From the NCBI RefSeq assembly GCF_964656455.1, contig NC_135716.1:107354389-107418388 (forward strand): a DNA stretch of 64,000 nucleotides, read 5' to 3'. The position numbers were made by a program, and so were the translations under genes. The stretch comes from Halichoerus grypus (lineage: Eukaryota; Chordata; Mammalia; Carnivora; Phocidae). The notes below the pieces were generated by a model. That model was not told where the DNA came from and searched no databases. It saw only the letters and a program-made list of their open reading frames with translations. Below are positions 1 to 13,941 of the stretch, in pieces; the stretch's first letter is position 1, and every line of letters begins with the position of its first letter.

Positions 1-1460
1 TCTACTAATCAGGAGTGTAGCTAATATATGTAAGACACTATACATAGGAAAATAAGGTATATAAGGAAGAGTCCCCACCATCAAAGGGGTATAAACTTGC
101 TGGGCAGACAGGACAAACACATACAAAATAACAATTAACTAAAAAAGACATTACTTCATAAAATCCATATCTTTACATGTTGTACATGCTACACTAGTAA
201 ACACACACACACTTGCTAATATAACTATATCACAGAGAAGAGGTGCAGGGATGTCAGGAAAAACATCATCAGTGATAAGACATGGATGACTCCATATTAT
301 TGATAAGTATCTCATTTAAAGGTGGAAAACTGAGGAAGCTTAGTGGTTTTTATGATTTTAAATGAACTCTTGTTTCCAGGGTGGAAAGTACAGAAAAAAT
401 CAACTGATTAAATTAGAATCAATCGCTACTATGACACTTGATTCAGTAAGGAAGTCCTTGAAAAATACGTAGATTGATAGTAGTTTTCCCATCTTTTCAC
501 CCTACAAGTCTCCTGGAGTTTGTTTTTTTTTTTTTTCCCCTTAAAGAATCTTTTTCCTTCTTTCTTATAGCTCAAACCCTCCATGAAGGGTTGCTTCATA
601 TGAAGTATAAACAGCCATGCTACTAGTACAGAAATTTTAATTTGTTAAAGGTAAATTTAGCAAAAGAGTAGTAAAGGTTGATGAGTTTTTTTTTTTTTTT
701 TTTAAGAATGAAATACCTAGTTTAATAATGATTATTTAGAGTGGCCTAAAAAAAGATTCATTTAAGATGAATTGACCAGATGAAGAAGCTGACCCTTTAA
801 ACCAGACCAAAAGCCAAGGCAGGCAATAGAAATGATTCAGTGCAGCTTTCTGTTAGCAAGCTTAGTAAGATACAGGTTGTGAACTAAAATGCTTCGCTCC
901 TAGAACGACTTGACTCTTAGAAATTTTATAGTTACAACATATTGGGCAGTAAGAAATGGAGTGGGGCAGAGTAATTCTATATGTGAAGAAAAACACTATT
1001 AAGGCACAAGTATCTTAGATGAGCATCTTGTGCTGCTAGTTAGAAAGTCAAGTTAATTTTCCACCATGGGTCCCTTCTGATGCACGTCAGAAAAATGGTG
1101 CTATGAAACTGACACCATGCCAAAATTATACATGTCCTTTAACACATGAAATGTGGTCACTAATTTGCTTTGAGTGAATTTTCCCTGGCATTTCTTAGAG
1201 ACTGTAAGTATAAGATAGAGATAGCATCCTATATAATGAGATTCATAGCACCTACAGCATATTTGCTAAGGAATTTTGGTATAGTGAGTCCTTTACCAGA
1301 AATTGCTTGTGCATTCAACCAAGGCTGGTAACCAACTGATAGAAAGATTAATTGTAGCACATTACAATTTGAAAAGAAGGACTTTGCCTAGAAAGGACAA
1401 AAATTTAAGGTAAAATTTGTATAATAAGATTTTTTTCTTCCAATTTATAGGATTTTTAAA

Positions 1461-1490
1461 GTGTGTGTCTGTGTGTGTCTGTGTGTGTGT
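1461..1490. repeat. GT-rich microsatellite
   Basis: Interrupted GT repeats with TCT breaks. Confidence 0.9.
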
Positions 1491-4400
1491 CTATGTATCT
1501 CTTTTGGCTGAGTTATTTGGGCTCATAGGTGGCTGTTTCATTGTAGAGTTATCGGGGTAGTTAATTGAGGGGAAAATGTATATGTGTATGTGTGTATATA
1601 ATCTGTGTATGTTTTCTATGTATGTATACGCATCTATTATTCACATAGATAATTTGGAGGAATATAGTATACATTTAGCAAATGCTTAAATCTCTCTGGC
1701 TTGGCTGAATAATTTCTACTGAGAAATAATACTCCAAGTTATTAGAATATATTTAAAGAGAAAAAGGAAAGAGATTGCTTAGCCTGATTCAAGAGGCATA
1801 CCTATGAGTATCTTGAGGAAAAGAAAAAAAAAAACCTCTTGACAGTAACCACCTACTATATTGTGAATTCTTCATAAAGAAACAACAGAAATCTGTATCA
1901 CTCTGAAAGTATTCTGAAGGAAACACTTTATACTGTACTATAGCACAAAAAGTTTTTTACTAAGAAGATGGATTAGATGAGCAGGAGGACTACTACATTT
2001 CTATCTCTCTTTCTTCCTATCTGTCCCTCATTGAATACTTTTGTCTCAAGAAGGAACAGCATGGTGCCCAAAGAAGCTTCCCCTGGGTCTTTACAATCTG
2101 TATTCATTCTTTTATTTAGTAAAAATGTAAGAGGTTTTTCTTTTGCTTTTATACTTTTTGTTCCAAACACAAGGCCAGGAACCATTTGGCCTTTGTTCTT
2201 GGTAGTTGAAAAATGTAGCATATGGTAAACCTTTTCACTGAATAGGCATTCACGATCATGCATGTGAAAATGCATTAGAAGAATTTATGAGACATGTGGG
2301 GACATGGGCTGCATCTGAGACTAAAATCCTCATCACAAGCTTTTATAGGAGTCTACTATGATGACTTGATGGTGGGGGAGGGAAGGATACCTCTCTTTTC
2401 CTTCGTTAAATGATAGAACAATTGGTGGTGGTTGTAAATAATTCAAAAGGGTCTGAACCAGACTTTGTCCTTTAAATTGAATTATTCTAGAGACTGTTCT
2501 TTGCCTTATTGTAAGTAATTAAAACAATCAGTGCTATAGTTTTTATAATATGTTTTGAAAATATATAGAAAATATTTAAAAAGAAAGCATTTGATGACCC
2601 AAAATTTCAGTCTTATACCTTTTTCCCCAGCTCTTGTTTGTGTTTATCTGTATGCAATAATTCCTAAGACAAGTGAATGCTTATAAATTTATTTTTTAAA
2701 GAAACTTTCAAAGTGGCAAATCTTATATATAGTAAGAAAAATGTATAATCTACCCTTAATTTAGAGGATTACAAACCCCAGCCATACAATTACTTCATTT
2801 TAAAAGGCTACTTTTCTCCTGTGTGTTTTGAAAGTTTCCAAGATCATGTAATTATATGTGAGAGACAGGAGGAAGAGATTACAAAACAAACACCTCATTG
2901 TTTTTCCTTAAAAACAGCATTGATATCAACATCTGTGCATTCATGAGCAAACCAGAAAATATGAACATTTAAGAGAAAAAAAATACTTTATTTTCAAACT
3001 TTCAGTATATTATTGTGAAAAACATCAAATTTTAAGCTCTGCAAAAATCCTTCAGAGTTTGCTTTGGATTAGAATTGCTAATGCATTGATTATAGACAAA
3101 AGTGACTTTAGCCCAGCATTTGAAATGGTTGATACTGGAATTAGAAAATTTTATGAAATGACTAGTTAGAGCAAAGAAATTTGGGGATTTTTTTCCAATG
3201 TGATTAATGAGGTGTATACCCTTTGCATGCATTGCAAATATTAGTGCATATGTATTATCTTAGAAGTATATAAGTAGGCTTGAATACCATTTCTTGATTT
3301 TAATTAGGTTACATTGCCTTTTGAGTATCTTCATATAACAGGTAATGTGAATTTAACAGGGACTTTGTTGTACACTCTGTTTTATTTTTATAGTATGCAA
3401 ATAAGGACCAAATGCCAACACATTCATTATGCTGTATAAAGTTTATACCAGAAAGGTTCCAATCACTTTGAAAAAGGTCCTGTCATTATTTCTATTGTAA
3501 ATCAGTATGTCAAGCTTCTGAGAAGGAACATTTTGAACTGAAATATGGAATATAGATGAAATTCTAAGATGTTTACAAAGTGTGTGAGACATTTTGGTTG
3601 ATTCTTGTCAACAGCATATTAAGGCAAGGGAATCATTTATCAATATTCAGTGATACAATGAATGTTTTATTAATTGAGTATCATTAATCATTATCCTGAA
3701 AAGCAAAGCATGTTAGAGGATCTGTTTCTGTTGCTGTTTACCAAGGTGCCCATTGTTGGCGGGTGGGACAGCTTAAAATGGAGGAGGTGAAAGCGCATGA
3801 GTCCATACATAGCTCCCTGTATGGAAAGGTCAGATTGACGTGAGGGAATTGGTGGGGATGGGACATGTTGAACAGGAAAAAAGGAGAGCAGAAAAGAAGT
3901 GAAAATTTGTGTAAGAAGAGTACACAGGATCATTAGTTTATTCAGTCAGCCAATTTTCCCTCAGCTTCTTCTCCACTGAAGGAGATGGCCTCAGGGGGAG
4001 GAAAGGTGGTGAGTGAGTATTTACAGAAGTGCATAGCAGAAACACGGGTGCAATGGAAACACTTAAGTCTCATGCAGAACATTATAAGAAAGGCTGACAG
4101 CTTGGTGGTTTAGAATGCATGCCCTTTAGACCTCTCAGGTAAAGGGCATGATTCCTAACTCCCACCCCACTCCCCAACCCTTCCTCCCCCAACATTGCAG
4201 CCGGTCTCAGCATGCACTCTATCTTTAACATGGCATCTGTTTAGAATAGCGGCCCTCTTTGGATCTGTCAAATCAGGGATATATATACATGGTTGTGGAT
4301 CACAGTTCTTAGAATTTTTTCTGGGTAAATAGGAAAAAAAATTTTAATCTCAATTCTGATAAAGCAATGTGAGCCAAGAAACATAATTTAATAAAAAGGT

Positions 4401-4784
4401 GTCCTAGATATTAGTGAATTTCCTAGCATTTTAGTGAAATCTAAAAATATTCTTAAATATCTATAAAATATGAATCTATCTATAAAATTTTATTCTGTGG
4501 ATCCATTCCTTTTTTAAAAATATGTTAATTTACAAATATAAAATGCCCACAGTGTGACAGTATAGAAAGATCAAAGGAGCATATAAAGATGCTTTCTACC
4601 CTTTCCAAGGACATATTTTTAAAAGTCTTATCTGTGGATGTTTAAAACCAAAGTATTGCACTACTTCAAAATGTCATTGTTTGCACTCTAACTAAATTGT
4701 AGAAAATGGCAAATCTGAATATGACATTATTCTCTTAGTCATAAAAATTATCATCGGATTTCATTGAAAAGTATTTAATGTCAA

Positions 4785-4912
4785 ATACACGACACCATGT
4801 AATTCTCAGAATAATCACTATGAAATAAGTGTGGTAACCCAAATCATTCCCATTTTATAGGTCAGGTAGCTGATGCAGAAAGACAAATAATATGTTTGTA
4901 TCCGATGACTCA
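4785..4912 (-). mobile_element. MIR fragment, reversed
   Basis: TTCCCATTTTATAGGTCAGG followed by AGCTGATGCAGAAAGA is the inverse of the MIR central part. Confidence 0.6.
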
Positions 4913-4920
4913 TTTCCCAA

Positions 4921-5600
4921 GTGTGGGGCATCTACTACATGCCAGCACTGTTTTGTGTACAAAACAACAATTCTTACTCTAGTGGAGTTTACATTCCAGC
5001 TGAGGGGAGAAAGACATTAAATATAGTAAATAAGAAAATGATAGAAAGTGCAATGGCAAAGAAAATAGGGCTGGGAGGGGATGGTTTGCAGTCTTTACGA
5101 TAGAGTGTCACTGAGGCAACGCCATTTGAGCAGAGACTGGAAGGAGGTGTGGGGGAGTACCTGTGGATGTATGGGAAAGAATATGTAATGTGGAGCGAGC
5201 AGCCAGGGCACAGTCTTCCAACAGTGAACAGCACGTCCCACAGTGAATTGAATTTAAGCTGTCCTATAGAATTTCTATAAATTAGTAACATATATTTGGA
5301 AAAGAGTAAGTTGTGTGTTTTTAGAAGTCCTTGACTTCTTAAAAGCATTGCATTTAACAAGCATATATTGCACATCAACTATGCTATTTATTTCTTCATT
5401 CAACAAATCTTTTGTGAGTCCCTCATAGGGGTCAAGTACTTTGGTAAACAGAACAGGCAGTCTCAGCCCACAAGAGAGATATATGCTGAGATAGAAGACC
5501 TAGCCTATGTCCTCCAGAAGCTTACCATCCAGTACTTAAGACACGATACCACTAACTCACACAACAGAATTATCTAACTGAATGTGCATTAAACATGCAA
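4921..5600 (-). mobile_element. L2 fragments, reversed
   Basis: GGCATCTACTACATGCCAGC and GAGTTTACATTCCAGCTGAG are inverse L2 3' UTR, and a second tail-like copy begins at 5395 (TTCATTCAACAAATCTTTTG). The piece between (about 5260-5390) is unassigned. Short frames here are remnants, not genes. Confidence 0.65.
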
Positions 5601-6414
5601 TCATAGTTAATGAGATCAAAAGAGCTACATCTCATAAAATAATTAAAATAACACTTAGTATTTACATAAAAGTTTCATTTGGGAATTTTAAGTCTTTACA
5701 GAAAATGTTTCAATAATCTTTACAACACCCACGTGCTATATGTATGGTATTGGAAGAAGTGCCCAAACTATTTAATGCAGTGCATCATTCGATGTAATTA
5801 TCTTCAGTCTTCATTACTTTCTTTCTAACTTCTTTTTTTTTTAATTCCTATATTACATTTTAGCACTGTATTAATTATTAGCCTTACTAATTTATAAAAG
5901 CAGTTCATTAAATGCAGATTTGTTATAGCCTCTAAATAGAAAAAGTTTAGAATTGGAATATAGATGCTTCATGACATTTTTCAAATCAGCCCTTTTATGT
6001 GTCTTTGAAAGGCTGTATTCCTGAATGAACCACATTAAAACAGGCAATGTTTTATGACCTTTTAAGTAAAAGCAAAATGAAATCTCATACACAGTTTTAT
6101 GTAGGAAACACACCTTTTTTGTGTGTACAGTAAATTCAAATCTCATGGTTTCAGTTGACTTACTGCAACCGCAGTGAAGGGTCAAGAGTGATAGAACAAC
6201 TCGAATCCAATTAATCATCTTAGATTAAAGTCAGTGCCAAAGTCATGCTATGAAGACAGTAAATGGCTTATAGGTACAAAAATATATGGTAGTCATGGTA
6301 GTTTCATATATGTGTTTATTCTCCATGATTGCAGCAAGTACAATAATCTTTATAGGGATGAACCAGAAAATTTTTAAAAATTAATAATAAAATAACAAAA
6401 GGCCATCCTTCCTT

Positions 6415-6880
6415 CTATAGATATTTATTTATAAAGTACATTAGGTGCTATGCAATGCTGAACTAAATGATAAAAAGCAAAGGTAAATAAAAATTAGCAT
6501 GTTCTTCCATTGAATGGCATAAGAGAAGACATTGGTATAAATAAACACGCATCTGGGAGGCACTGTGACAGGAACTGGAATAGAAATAAATGCACTGCGC
6601 TCAAATACCCAATAAAAACAGTGATTCTATCTCGAGGATCATTGAGGTGGTATGAGAGAAATTAGCTCTGAGTTAGACCTTGAAGAATAAATAGGAGATA
6701 TACTGTCAGAGGGATAGGGTGGTACTCTTAAGGAGAAAGACCAGCATGGGGGATGTCCTAAAAAGACATCTGGTGGTCAGTATAGACAGGGGACTCAGTT
6801 TGGTGTGTCAAGATATAGAACAGCAGTGGATTTGGGGCCAGGTTGTAAAGGGCCTGCACTATCCTATCTTCATTCCTTAA
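6415..6880 (-). mobile_element. Degenerate L2-like fragment, reversed
   Basis: A tail-like ATATTTATTTATAAAGTACA start and the later GGCCAGGTTGTAAAGGGCCT resemble the inverse of the L2 3' UTR and the region before it. Divergence is high, so the family call is tentative. Confidence 0.45.
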
Positions 6881-7194
6881 CATGTTTAAGTTCTTAGGAA
6901 ACAGTGAATCACTCATTAGGTGTTGCTCGCTTGGTCTTCCCTCTGACTTTATGATTTCCTAGGCAGTTCCATCTGCCTATCAAGCGTAGATGGTATTCAT
7001 GGAGTTACATTGAAATCATGCATTGGCCAAGAACATCAAAATAAGGTTAGCCTCTGAGAATGCAAGTAATAAAAACTGTCATACATTGAATGAAATCCAC
7101 CAAGTGTAAAAATAAACCCACAAGGTTTTCTATAAATGTATGATTAAGGAACACAGAAAAATGATTCGGAGAAAAAAAAATATTATAGCCAGAT

Positions 7195-7385
7195 AATTCA
7201 AGACTTGGATTTACTCTTATTAGCTGAACAACCATGAGTAGTTGTTTAACCTCTTGAAATAAGTTTTTTTTTTTCCTATCTGTAAAATGGGGTTGATAAT
7301 TTCTATATTGTCATGTTGTTCTAAGGATTAGAGATATGCATGTGAAATGCTTAACACAGGGCTTGGTACATGTCAGTACACAACA
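7195..7385 (+). mobile_element. MIR
   Basis: TAACCTCTTGAAATAAG, TATCTGTAAAATGGGGTTGA and GCTTAACACAGGGCTTGGTA give the core and 3' part of MIR in forward direction. Confidence 0.8.
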
Positions 7386-8339
7386 TGGGCTTCACCCCAA
7401 ATTTAGTGGATTGGAACAACTATTAATTTAGTTCAGAATTCTGTGTGTTAGCAATTTGGGCTGGGCTAAGCTGGATGGTTCTTGTCTCAGCTCATGTCAC
7501 TTTATCTGTAGTCAACTTCCAGGTGGGCTAGGGGCTAGCTGGTCTTTGGTGGCCTCAGCTAGATGGCTCATCCCTGTTCCATGTGCTCTGATCCTATAAC
7601 TGGCTGTGCCAGCTTGATCACATGGCTAGGCAGGACTTCAGCAGAGTCAGCAGAAGAGGACAATGCCTCTTCAAGCCTTGGTTTGGCACTTGCACAACAT
7701 TGGTTTTGCCATGTTCTGTTGATCAAAACAAGTCACAAAGTCAGTCCAGATTCCAGGGGTGGGTAAATAAATCGCCCACTTGATGGGTTAGCTGCACAGT
7801 GACATTGCAAAGGAACATGAATACAGGGAGAGGAACACTTTTTTTTTTTTTTTTTCCCTGAGTACTCTACCACAAGAGGGTTAAGGATGCAAAATCAACT
7901 GGAATCTCTAATGTAAATTGAAAGGATAGGAAATCAATATGGTATAGTCTTAATGTAGTAGAGAGGAACTTGGAGGCAAAAGACCTGAACTTGATCCTTG
8001 CTTCTGCTATTGATTAACTTGACCCTGGTAAAATAAATGATCTGTGCTCATTATTCTCAGTATAAGGTTTTCTAAATTCAAAATTATTGTGTGGAATAAA
8101 TGAGATAATGTGTCTGAAAATGTGCATTAAGTGTACATATATAAATATATATAATGGATTATTATTCTTTGATATAAAATATACTTTATAAGAGGTTTCT
8201 GAACCTCTTACCTTATACCACCTATCTGTCCTTCTCATTCTCTCTCTAGAATGTAGAAATTTACTTACATTTAGATATTGGGATTGGTAATAAAAATGTA
8301 CATTACTTGGAATTCCATTTCTCAGCTACCTGTTCCAGT

Positions 8340-8640
8340 ATTCCTTTGAAACAAATATTTATTGAATCCCACTTATGTACAAGGTTTAATATTAGGTGCT
8401 AGAGATATAGAGAATGAAAAAAGCCCTGTCCCCCAAAACTTCAGTCATATCTTGAAAAACACACAAACAACAATTTAATGTAATATGATAAATGTTGTAA
8501 CAGAGAAATGGAAAGGATGCTGTGGGATTTCAGAAGAGGGATGCCTGACATATTCAGGGGGGCAGGGTACACAGGGAAGGCTTTCTAGAGAAGGTAATGT
8601 TCAAATGAGAAGCAGGAATTTACTGGCTAGAATAATCTAA
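8340..8640 (-). mobile_element. L2 3' end, reversed
   Basis: ACAAATATTTATTGAATCCC, TTAGGTGCTAGAGATATAGA and GGGAAGGCTTTCTAGAGAAG are successive parts of the inverse L2 3' UTR. Confidence 0.75.
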
Positions 8641-8749
8641 AATTCAGATCCAAATGCCCAGCTGGTTGGAGACCATGGTTTTGGACCCTTGCCTGGATAA
8701 ACCTGGTTCATACCTATGCACCCAGCTCCATTCCCCCATGAAGTATATC

Positions 8750-9100
8750 CATTCATTTCCCCCAACACTAAATTGAACTACTTGAGATTTCTTAGAGTAT
8801 ATTCCTTAAACATGGCATCCCATGCCTTTGCTTCTGTTGCTCACTCCACCTGGAATACTCTTGCCTCTTTTATTTCTAATCAGTTTCCAATAAACACCCA
8901 TGGATGATTTCCGAATCTAGTAAGAGTTGCTTTTCTAGGATATCGTCCCTGATTTACACAGGTATAAATAATCACCCTTCCTTTCTGCTCTCATTATATC
9001 CTGGCTCATACACTATAATTATTTTTGTATCAATTTACATATGTCTGCTTTATTATACCATATGCTCCTAGAGCACAGGGACCATTGCTTATTCATTCAG
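8750..9100 (+). mobile_element. L2 3' region
   Basis: CATGCCTTTGCTTCTGTTGC, CACCTGGAATACTCTTGCCT and TGCTCCTAGAGCACAGGGAC match the conserved parts of the L2 3' UTR in the forward direction. Confidence 0.75.
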
Positions 9101-9129
9101 ACAAAAGGAATAGACATATGGTCAGGAGA

Positions 9130-9440
9130 ATGAAGAATACATGTTACATTCAGAAAGAACAGTAATTCAATGTGGTTGGAGTAAAAGTAGCATTGTGGTC
9201 TTGTATAGCTAGCTTATTAAAAAATTGGACTTTATCCTGAAGTTGGAGTTGGAAAAGAAGTGTGATATGATCAGGTTTGTGTCTTTAGAAGGATCTGCCA
9301 GATGGCATAGGCTGAAAAGAGAGATAGGGAGACTAATAAGAAAGCTACTTCAGTAATCCAGGGGAGCAATGGTGAAGATCTTAACTAAGACAGTCATGAT
9401 GAAGAATCAGAAATACTTAGAAGAGATCATTGGGAGGTAA
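9130..9440 (-). mobile_element. L2-like fragment, reversed, before the MER5-like element
   Basis: GGACTTTATCCTGAAGTTGG, GTGATATGATCAGGTTTGTG and CTTCAGTAATCCAGGGGAGC resemble the inverse of the L2 segment upstream of its 3' UTR. Similar sequence may continue from 9635 to about 10060, so the MER5-like element may sit inside it. Confidence 0.5.
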
Positions 9441-9447
9441 ACTAGAG

Positions 9448-9627
9448 CAGTACTTCTCAAACTTTCCTGTGCATAGAATTACCCGGAGATCTTTGAAAGA
9501 CCCTGATACCTAGGCCTAACTACATACAAATGACCTTAGAATTCTTAGGGTTATTATTATTATTAATTATTATTATTACTTTTGTCTCCAGGGGATTTCA
9601 AAGCTTAGCTAAGTTTGAGAACCAGTG
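9448..9627 (+). mobile_element. MER5-like DNA transposon (hAT-Charlie, non-autonomous)
   Basis: The terminal inverted repeats are CAGTACTTCTCAAAC at 9448 and GTTTGAGAACCAGTG at 9613-9627. The inside keeps GCATAGAATTACCCGGAGAT and CTGATACCTAGGCCTAAC, typical of MER5A. The length of about 180 bases fits the family. An ATT-rich microsatellite (9551-9579) has grown within it. Confidence 0.85.
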
Positions 9628-11514
9628 GACTGGAGTATACTTGGTGTAGGCAATGAGAAAGGAAGAGAGAAAAGAAATGTCCTAGTTTTCTAACTTGGGA
9701 TGAAAGGGTGGAGTATATTTAACATGAAGAAATAAGCAAATTCAGGGCAGAGAAGTATAAGTTTTATTTTGGGCAAATTGAATCTGGGGGTTAAAAGGTA
9801 GTTGGATATGCTGTTCTTGAACTTAGGAGAAAGATAGAGGTTGGAGGTGTACACTTTATAAATTTTTTACATACAAATATTATCTGAAATCAGGGTGAAT
9901 GTGATGTCTAAGAATGTGTATGAAGTGATACTAAAAGAGGACCACGAGTAGACCCTGGGGGCATCATCATGTAAAAGGTGGCCAGAGGTAGAAGAGCCTG
10001 AGAAAGAACAAGAAAAATACAAGTAAGGAAAGGAGGTGTCTCCAAAGCTCATGTGGAGGAGGGTTTCAGCAAGCTGGAGTGGTTCACTGTCTAAGTGCTG
10101 AAGAGAGTTCCAGTAAAGATTTGTGTGGAAAAGTATCTAATATATTTGTTGAGGTCACTGGTGACCTGTGGAGATGAGTCCCTAGACACAATAGGGACAA
10201 AAACTAGATAAAATATATAAAGAAGTGATCAAAAGAAGAGGAAAAAGCAGCCATTACTATAGTTCCTGAATAGTCTAGTATTTTTTTTTTTTTTTCCTGT
10301 TCTAATGGAAAATATCTGATTTTTCTATGGAAAGTATGTGCATATTTGTTTAACTTGAAATATGACTTTTCTATGTTAGGAATAGTTGTATAAGCAACAC
10401 ATTTGTTAGTCCAAAATAAACAAAGAAATGATGAGTTTTTAAATAATATGAAAAGACAACTTTAAGAATATTCTTCTCATCTGCATACATTAAATAAGCA
10501 GCACCCATATAAAATTTGAAGAACTTACGAATTTCACTTTTAATGTCCTATTCTCAATGTGTACATTTTAGGAAAATTGTACCAATCTCACTTTTGCTTA
10601 TTTGTACTACAGTATAAAGAACAGTTAAAATTTGAATGTTGTACAGTTAATTAATATTTAATAAACATTTTCTTAGTTTAAATGTCTTTGAAAATCACAT
10701 GTCTCATGCTATTTTTCCTCCTGGATATAATCCCAGTAGTGTTAAGGGATAATATTGTTAAATTGTTTGACAAAACCTAACTCAGCTACTTGTAATTTAC
10801 AGTTGTTCACCTTTGTCACTTCACAGTTTTTCCCTACTAAAAAATTTAAGTTGTCTTGAAGCTGAGTTGTTGACTGAATTTCCAATGTAGTTCATAGTAT
10901 AGTTATAGAATACCAAAACAGTGTTGCCAACATAAGTGTTTAAAGCATACACTTTAAGTAAATGGGAGTTTGAGGAGATAGCCAGCTTGTAACCAATTCG
11001 GAGTTTTATGTTGTTCTTCACCTTAATTTCTGATGTGCAAACTTTATTATAATTCAGTTTGAAAAAAATGCTTAATAAAATCATTTTATTATTTCCATAA
11101 GAGTAATTTTAAAAATAATTTAATCATGAATTGTGATTCTTTAATTTAAAAGTTAGGAAGGATGACAATAGAAGCATTCAATAATGTTTTCTGTTTTGCT
11201 TTTTTTTCAGAATAAGTGTCCTATTTTTAACTTTTGAGGGATTTTTCTAGGACAAACAACATGCAAAATTTGATTCATAAATTATTATAGCTGGCATTTT
11301 ATATGTTTTAGAACATTAATGTATCATAGCAATTAGATGTCTACACAAAGAGTATACATTTTAAGTTATATTCAGTAGTCATGAATCAAAATGAAAGTCA
11401 AGCTATGTAAAAATGCAATTTAAAAATATTCTTTATAAAGCAGAATTAGGTATAAGAATGCCCTTTCATGAAACACATCACATTTTAATGACCAAAGCAC
11501 CAAAAACCAGTCTT

Positions 11515-11718
11515 TTTTTTTAAGATTTTTTTATTTATTCATTCATGACACAGAGATACAGAGAGAGAGAATATAAGCAGGGGGAGAAGCAGAGGAAGGG
11601 GGAGAAGCAGGCCCCCCGCTGAGCAGGGAGCCTGATGCTGGGCTCGATCCCAGGACCCTGGGATCATGACCAGAGCCGAAGGCAGACGCTTAACCATCTG
11701 AGCTACCCAGGCGCCCCT
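11515..11718 (-). mobile_element. Can-SINE (carnivore tRNA-derived SINE), complete
   Basis: The element is reversed: a T-run (its A-tail) opens it, then a GA-rich middle, then the inverted tRNA-related head ending in CCCAGGCGCCCC. It is flanked by a perfect 13-base target-site duplication, AAAAACCAGTCTT, at 11502-11514 and 11719-11731. The head keeps the Pol III box B-like GGGATCGAGC (seen inverted as GCTCGATCCC). This is a non-autonomous element moved by L1 machinery. Confidence 0.96.
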
Positions 11719-11879
11719 AAAAACCAGTCTTGATAAGATGGGTCTCAATTATAAAACATTCTGTAAAACAGGGGCTCTGATCTGTGTTCCACTGTTCTAA
11801 ATCATATTATCCTTTTGCTTTTACTAATTAATCTCCCTTTCCAGAAACATTGCCAATCCTGATTAAGTACATGTGCCTT

Positions 11880-13715
11880 CATGGCATAGGAATCTTAACC
11901 ATGAGCTCTTGGTAAACTTGCTTTCCCATTTTCTTGGATGACAGCTCAAGTACTCCCATCTCTCCCCCATATTTTTAAATCTCTATCCCCCATTCTCTTT
12001 CCTGTCAAGAGACCTCATCTACTACTTAAGAAAATGTAAACACCAGGAAGGATAATTTCACCTTTTCCATACCAAATCTATAAACTCAAGTGTATCCATA
12101 CCTATTTTTTGTCTCTACTTTTCTCTTCCACTCCATCAAACTGGAAACAGTGCCTCTGCTCTTATCAGAGGTTACTTCCTCTACTTATGCAATGGATTCA
12201 TCATCACCTCTCACCTTCTCAACAGGTTCTTCCTCTTTTCCAGATCATTCCCACAAGCATAAAAACATACTCAAATATGGCCTATTAAAAAAACCATCTC
12301 TCACTAAACTTCCCATAACTCTTCATCTACTGCCCCATTTATCTTTTAACTAGCCTATCAAAATCTTGGGAGAGATGTGTGTATCACTTCTCTCCACTTC
12401 ATATTCTGTTCACTCAGACTATTCCAGTCTGACTACTGTCCCCTCTGCTTCACTGAAACCCTTCTTGCAAAGGTTACCAATGGTTTCTGTATTGCCAAAC
12501 TGCATGGACAATTCTCTGTTCTCTTACGCAAACTCTCAGAAGTATTCACCAGAGTGGGTTGCTCTTTACTTTTTGGAACACTTCCCCCTCTTGGCATTTG
12601 TGACATCACATTCTCAGGAGGCATCCCGGGCCCTCTTTTTATCTGTTTCATTCTCTTCCCTTTGAAGTCACCTAACCAGGTAGCTTTAAATACTGTTATA
12701 TGTTGAATTTTCTAAAATGGACACCTTCATCCCTTCCCTCTTTAGTGAATTCTAGATTTATGAATACAGTGATACAATTTATGTCCTCACTAATGAGATG
12801 CTTACTAGACATTTTATGTGTAATATATTAAAACCGAACCTCTTAATAATCCCCCACTAGTTATTTTCCCAGGCCTTGTTCCATCTCAGTAAAGTGTCTA
12901 CATTCTACTCAGTAGTTCAAGCCAGTAATCTAGGGGTTATCCTTAATCTCTCCTTTTCTCTCATCTTCTGAATCTAACCACTGACCAGTTTTATTGGTTC
13001 CAGCTCAGAACTGTCCACCTCTCTGCATTTCCATGGATATTATGCAAGGCACATTATTTCAACCTAACTTGTAGGGACAAGTTTTCATCCTAAAACACCT
13101 TCACTCCATTCCCTCTAATTTAGTGAAAAGCATCTTTTGCAAATGTAGATCAGATTATTTTATCACTCTCCTTTAAACCTTTCACTGTCCTCCATTGCTC
13201 CTATGTAAAACCCAAACTCCCACAGGGTTCAGCTCCCAGAGATTTGGCTACTGCCTGCTTTTCTCATTTTCTCTTATATTCTTCTTGCCCTAGCATGAAA
13301 CTCCATCCATGTGGCCTTCGATTTTTCTTAAATATGCCATGCTCATTCCCACTTCGGTGTCTTTTGTACATGTACTTTCCTCTACTTAGAATGCCAGTTG
13401 TCACCCAATTCCCCATCCCATTCTTCAGTGTAAGATGCCTTCTTATCTTCCATATGTCAAGTCGCAGAGCCCTTTACTGACCATTGTCTGATATGGCACT
13501 ACATACCCTCGTGATGTCCTCTATAATGCCTTCCTAACAATAATCTTGACCTGGAAAGATTCCTAATAATGCTTTTTTAAAAACTTGTTATGATTATTTT
13601 CCCTCCCTAAAATGTAAGCTTCAGGAAGGCAGGGACTTTTTCCGTTTTATCACTTTTTAGTTAGAATAGTTATGGGTACATAGTACAAGAAATACTGGTT
13701 GAATGTTCAATAGAA
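11880..13715 (+). mobile_element. Long L2 relic including end of ORF2
   Basis: The stretch reads in order like L2: the reverse-transcriptase-end region (TGCAAAGGTTACCAATGGTT, then TCTGTTCTC and GGCATTTGTGACATCACATT), the TTCAAGCCAGTAATCTAGGG segment, the TTTCACTGTCCTCCATTGCTC segment and the 3' UTR (AATGTAAGCTTCAGGAAGGC). Several overlapping short frames are decayed remains. It is one of the longest L2 copies here and has no intact gene. Confidence 0.8.
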
Positions 13716-13941
13716 AAGACTCTAAGTCCATGTCTTAAACTCTTTTGTATGTCATTTGGTGTCTACCTCAAAGTACATGCTCAATTTCCTTATTAATTGA
13801 TTAACTGACATTGTTTGACTCTCCCACCAGACTGTATATCATAAAATGTAGGATGTAGTTCAAACACTACATAGCATTTGGCTTTTACATATGAACTCTT
13901 CCAATAATGTTTTAAAATATGAGTTATAAAAAATGGAGCAC

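Noticed and set aside
4989..5378. A 129-codon frame on the - strand
   Set aside because: It runs through reversed L2 sequence and is a repeat artefact.
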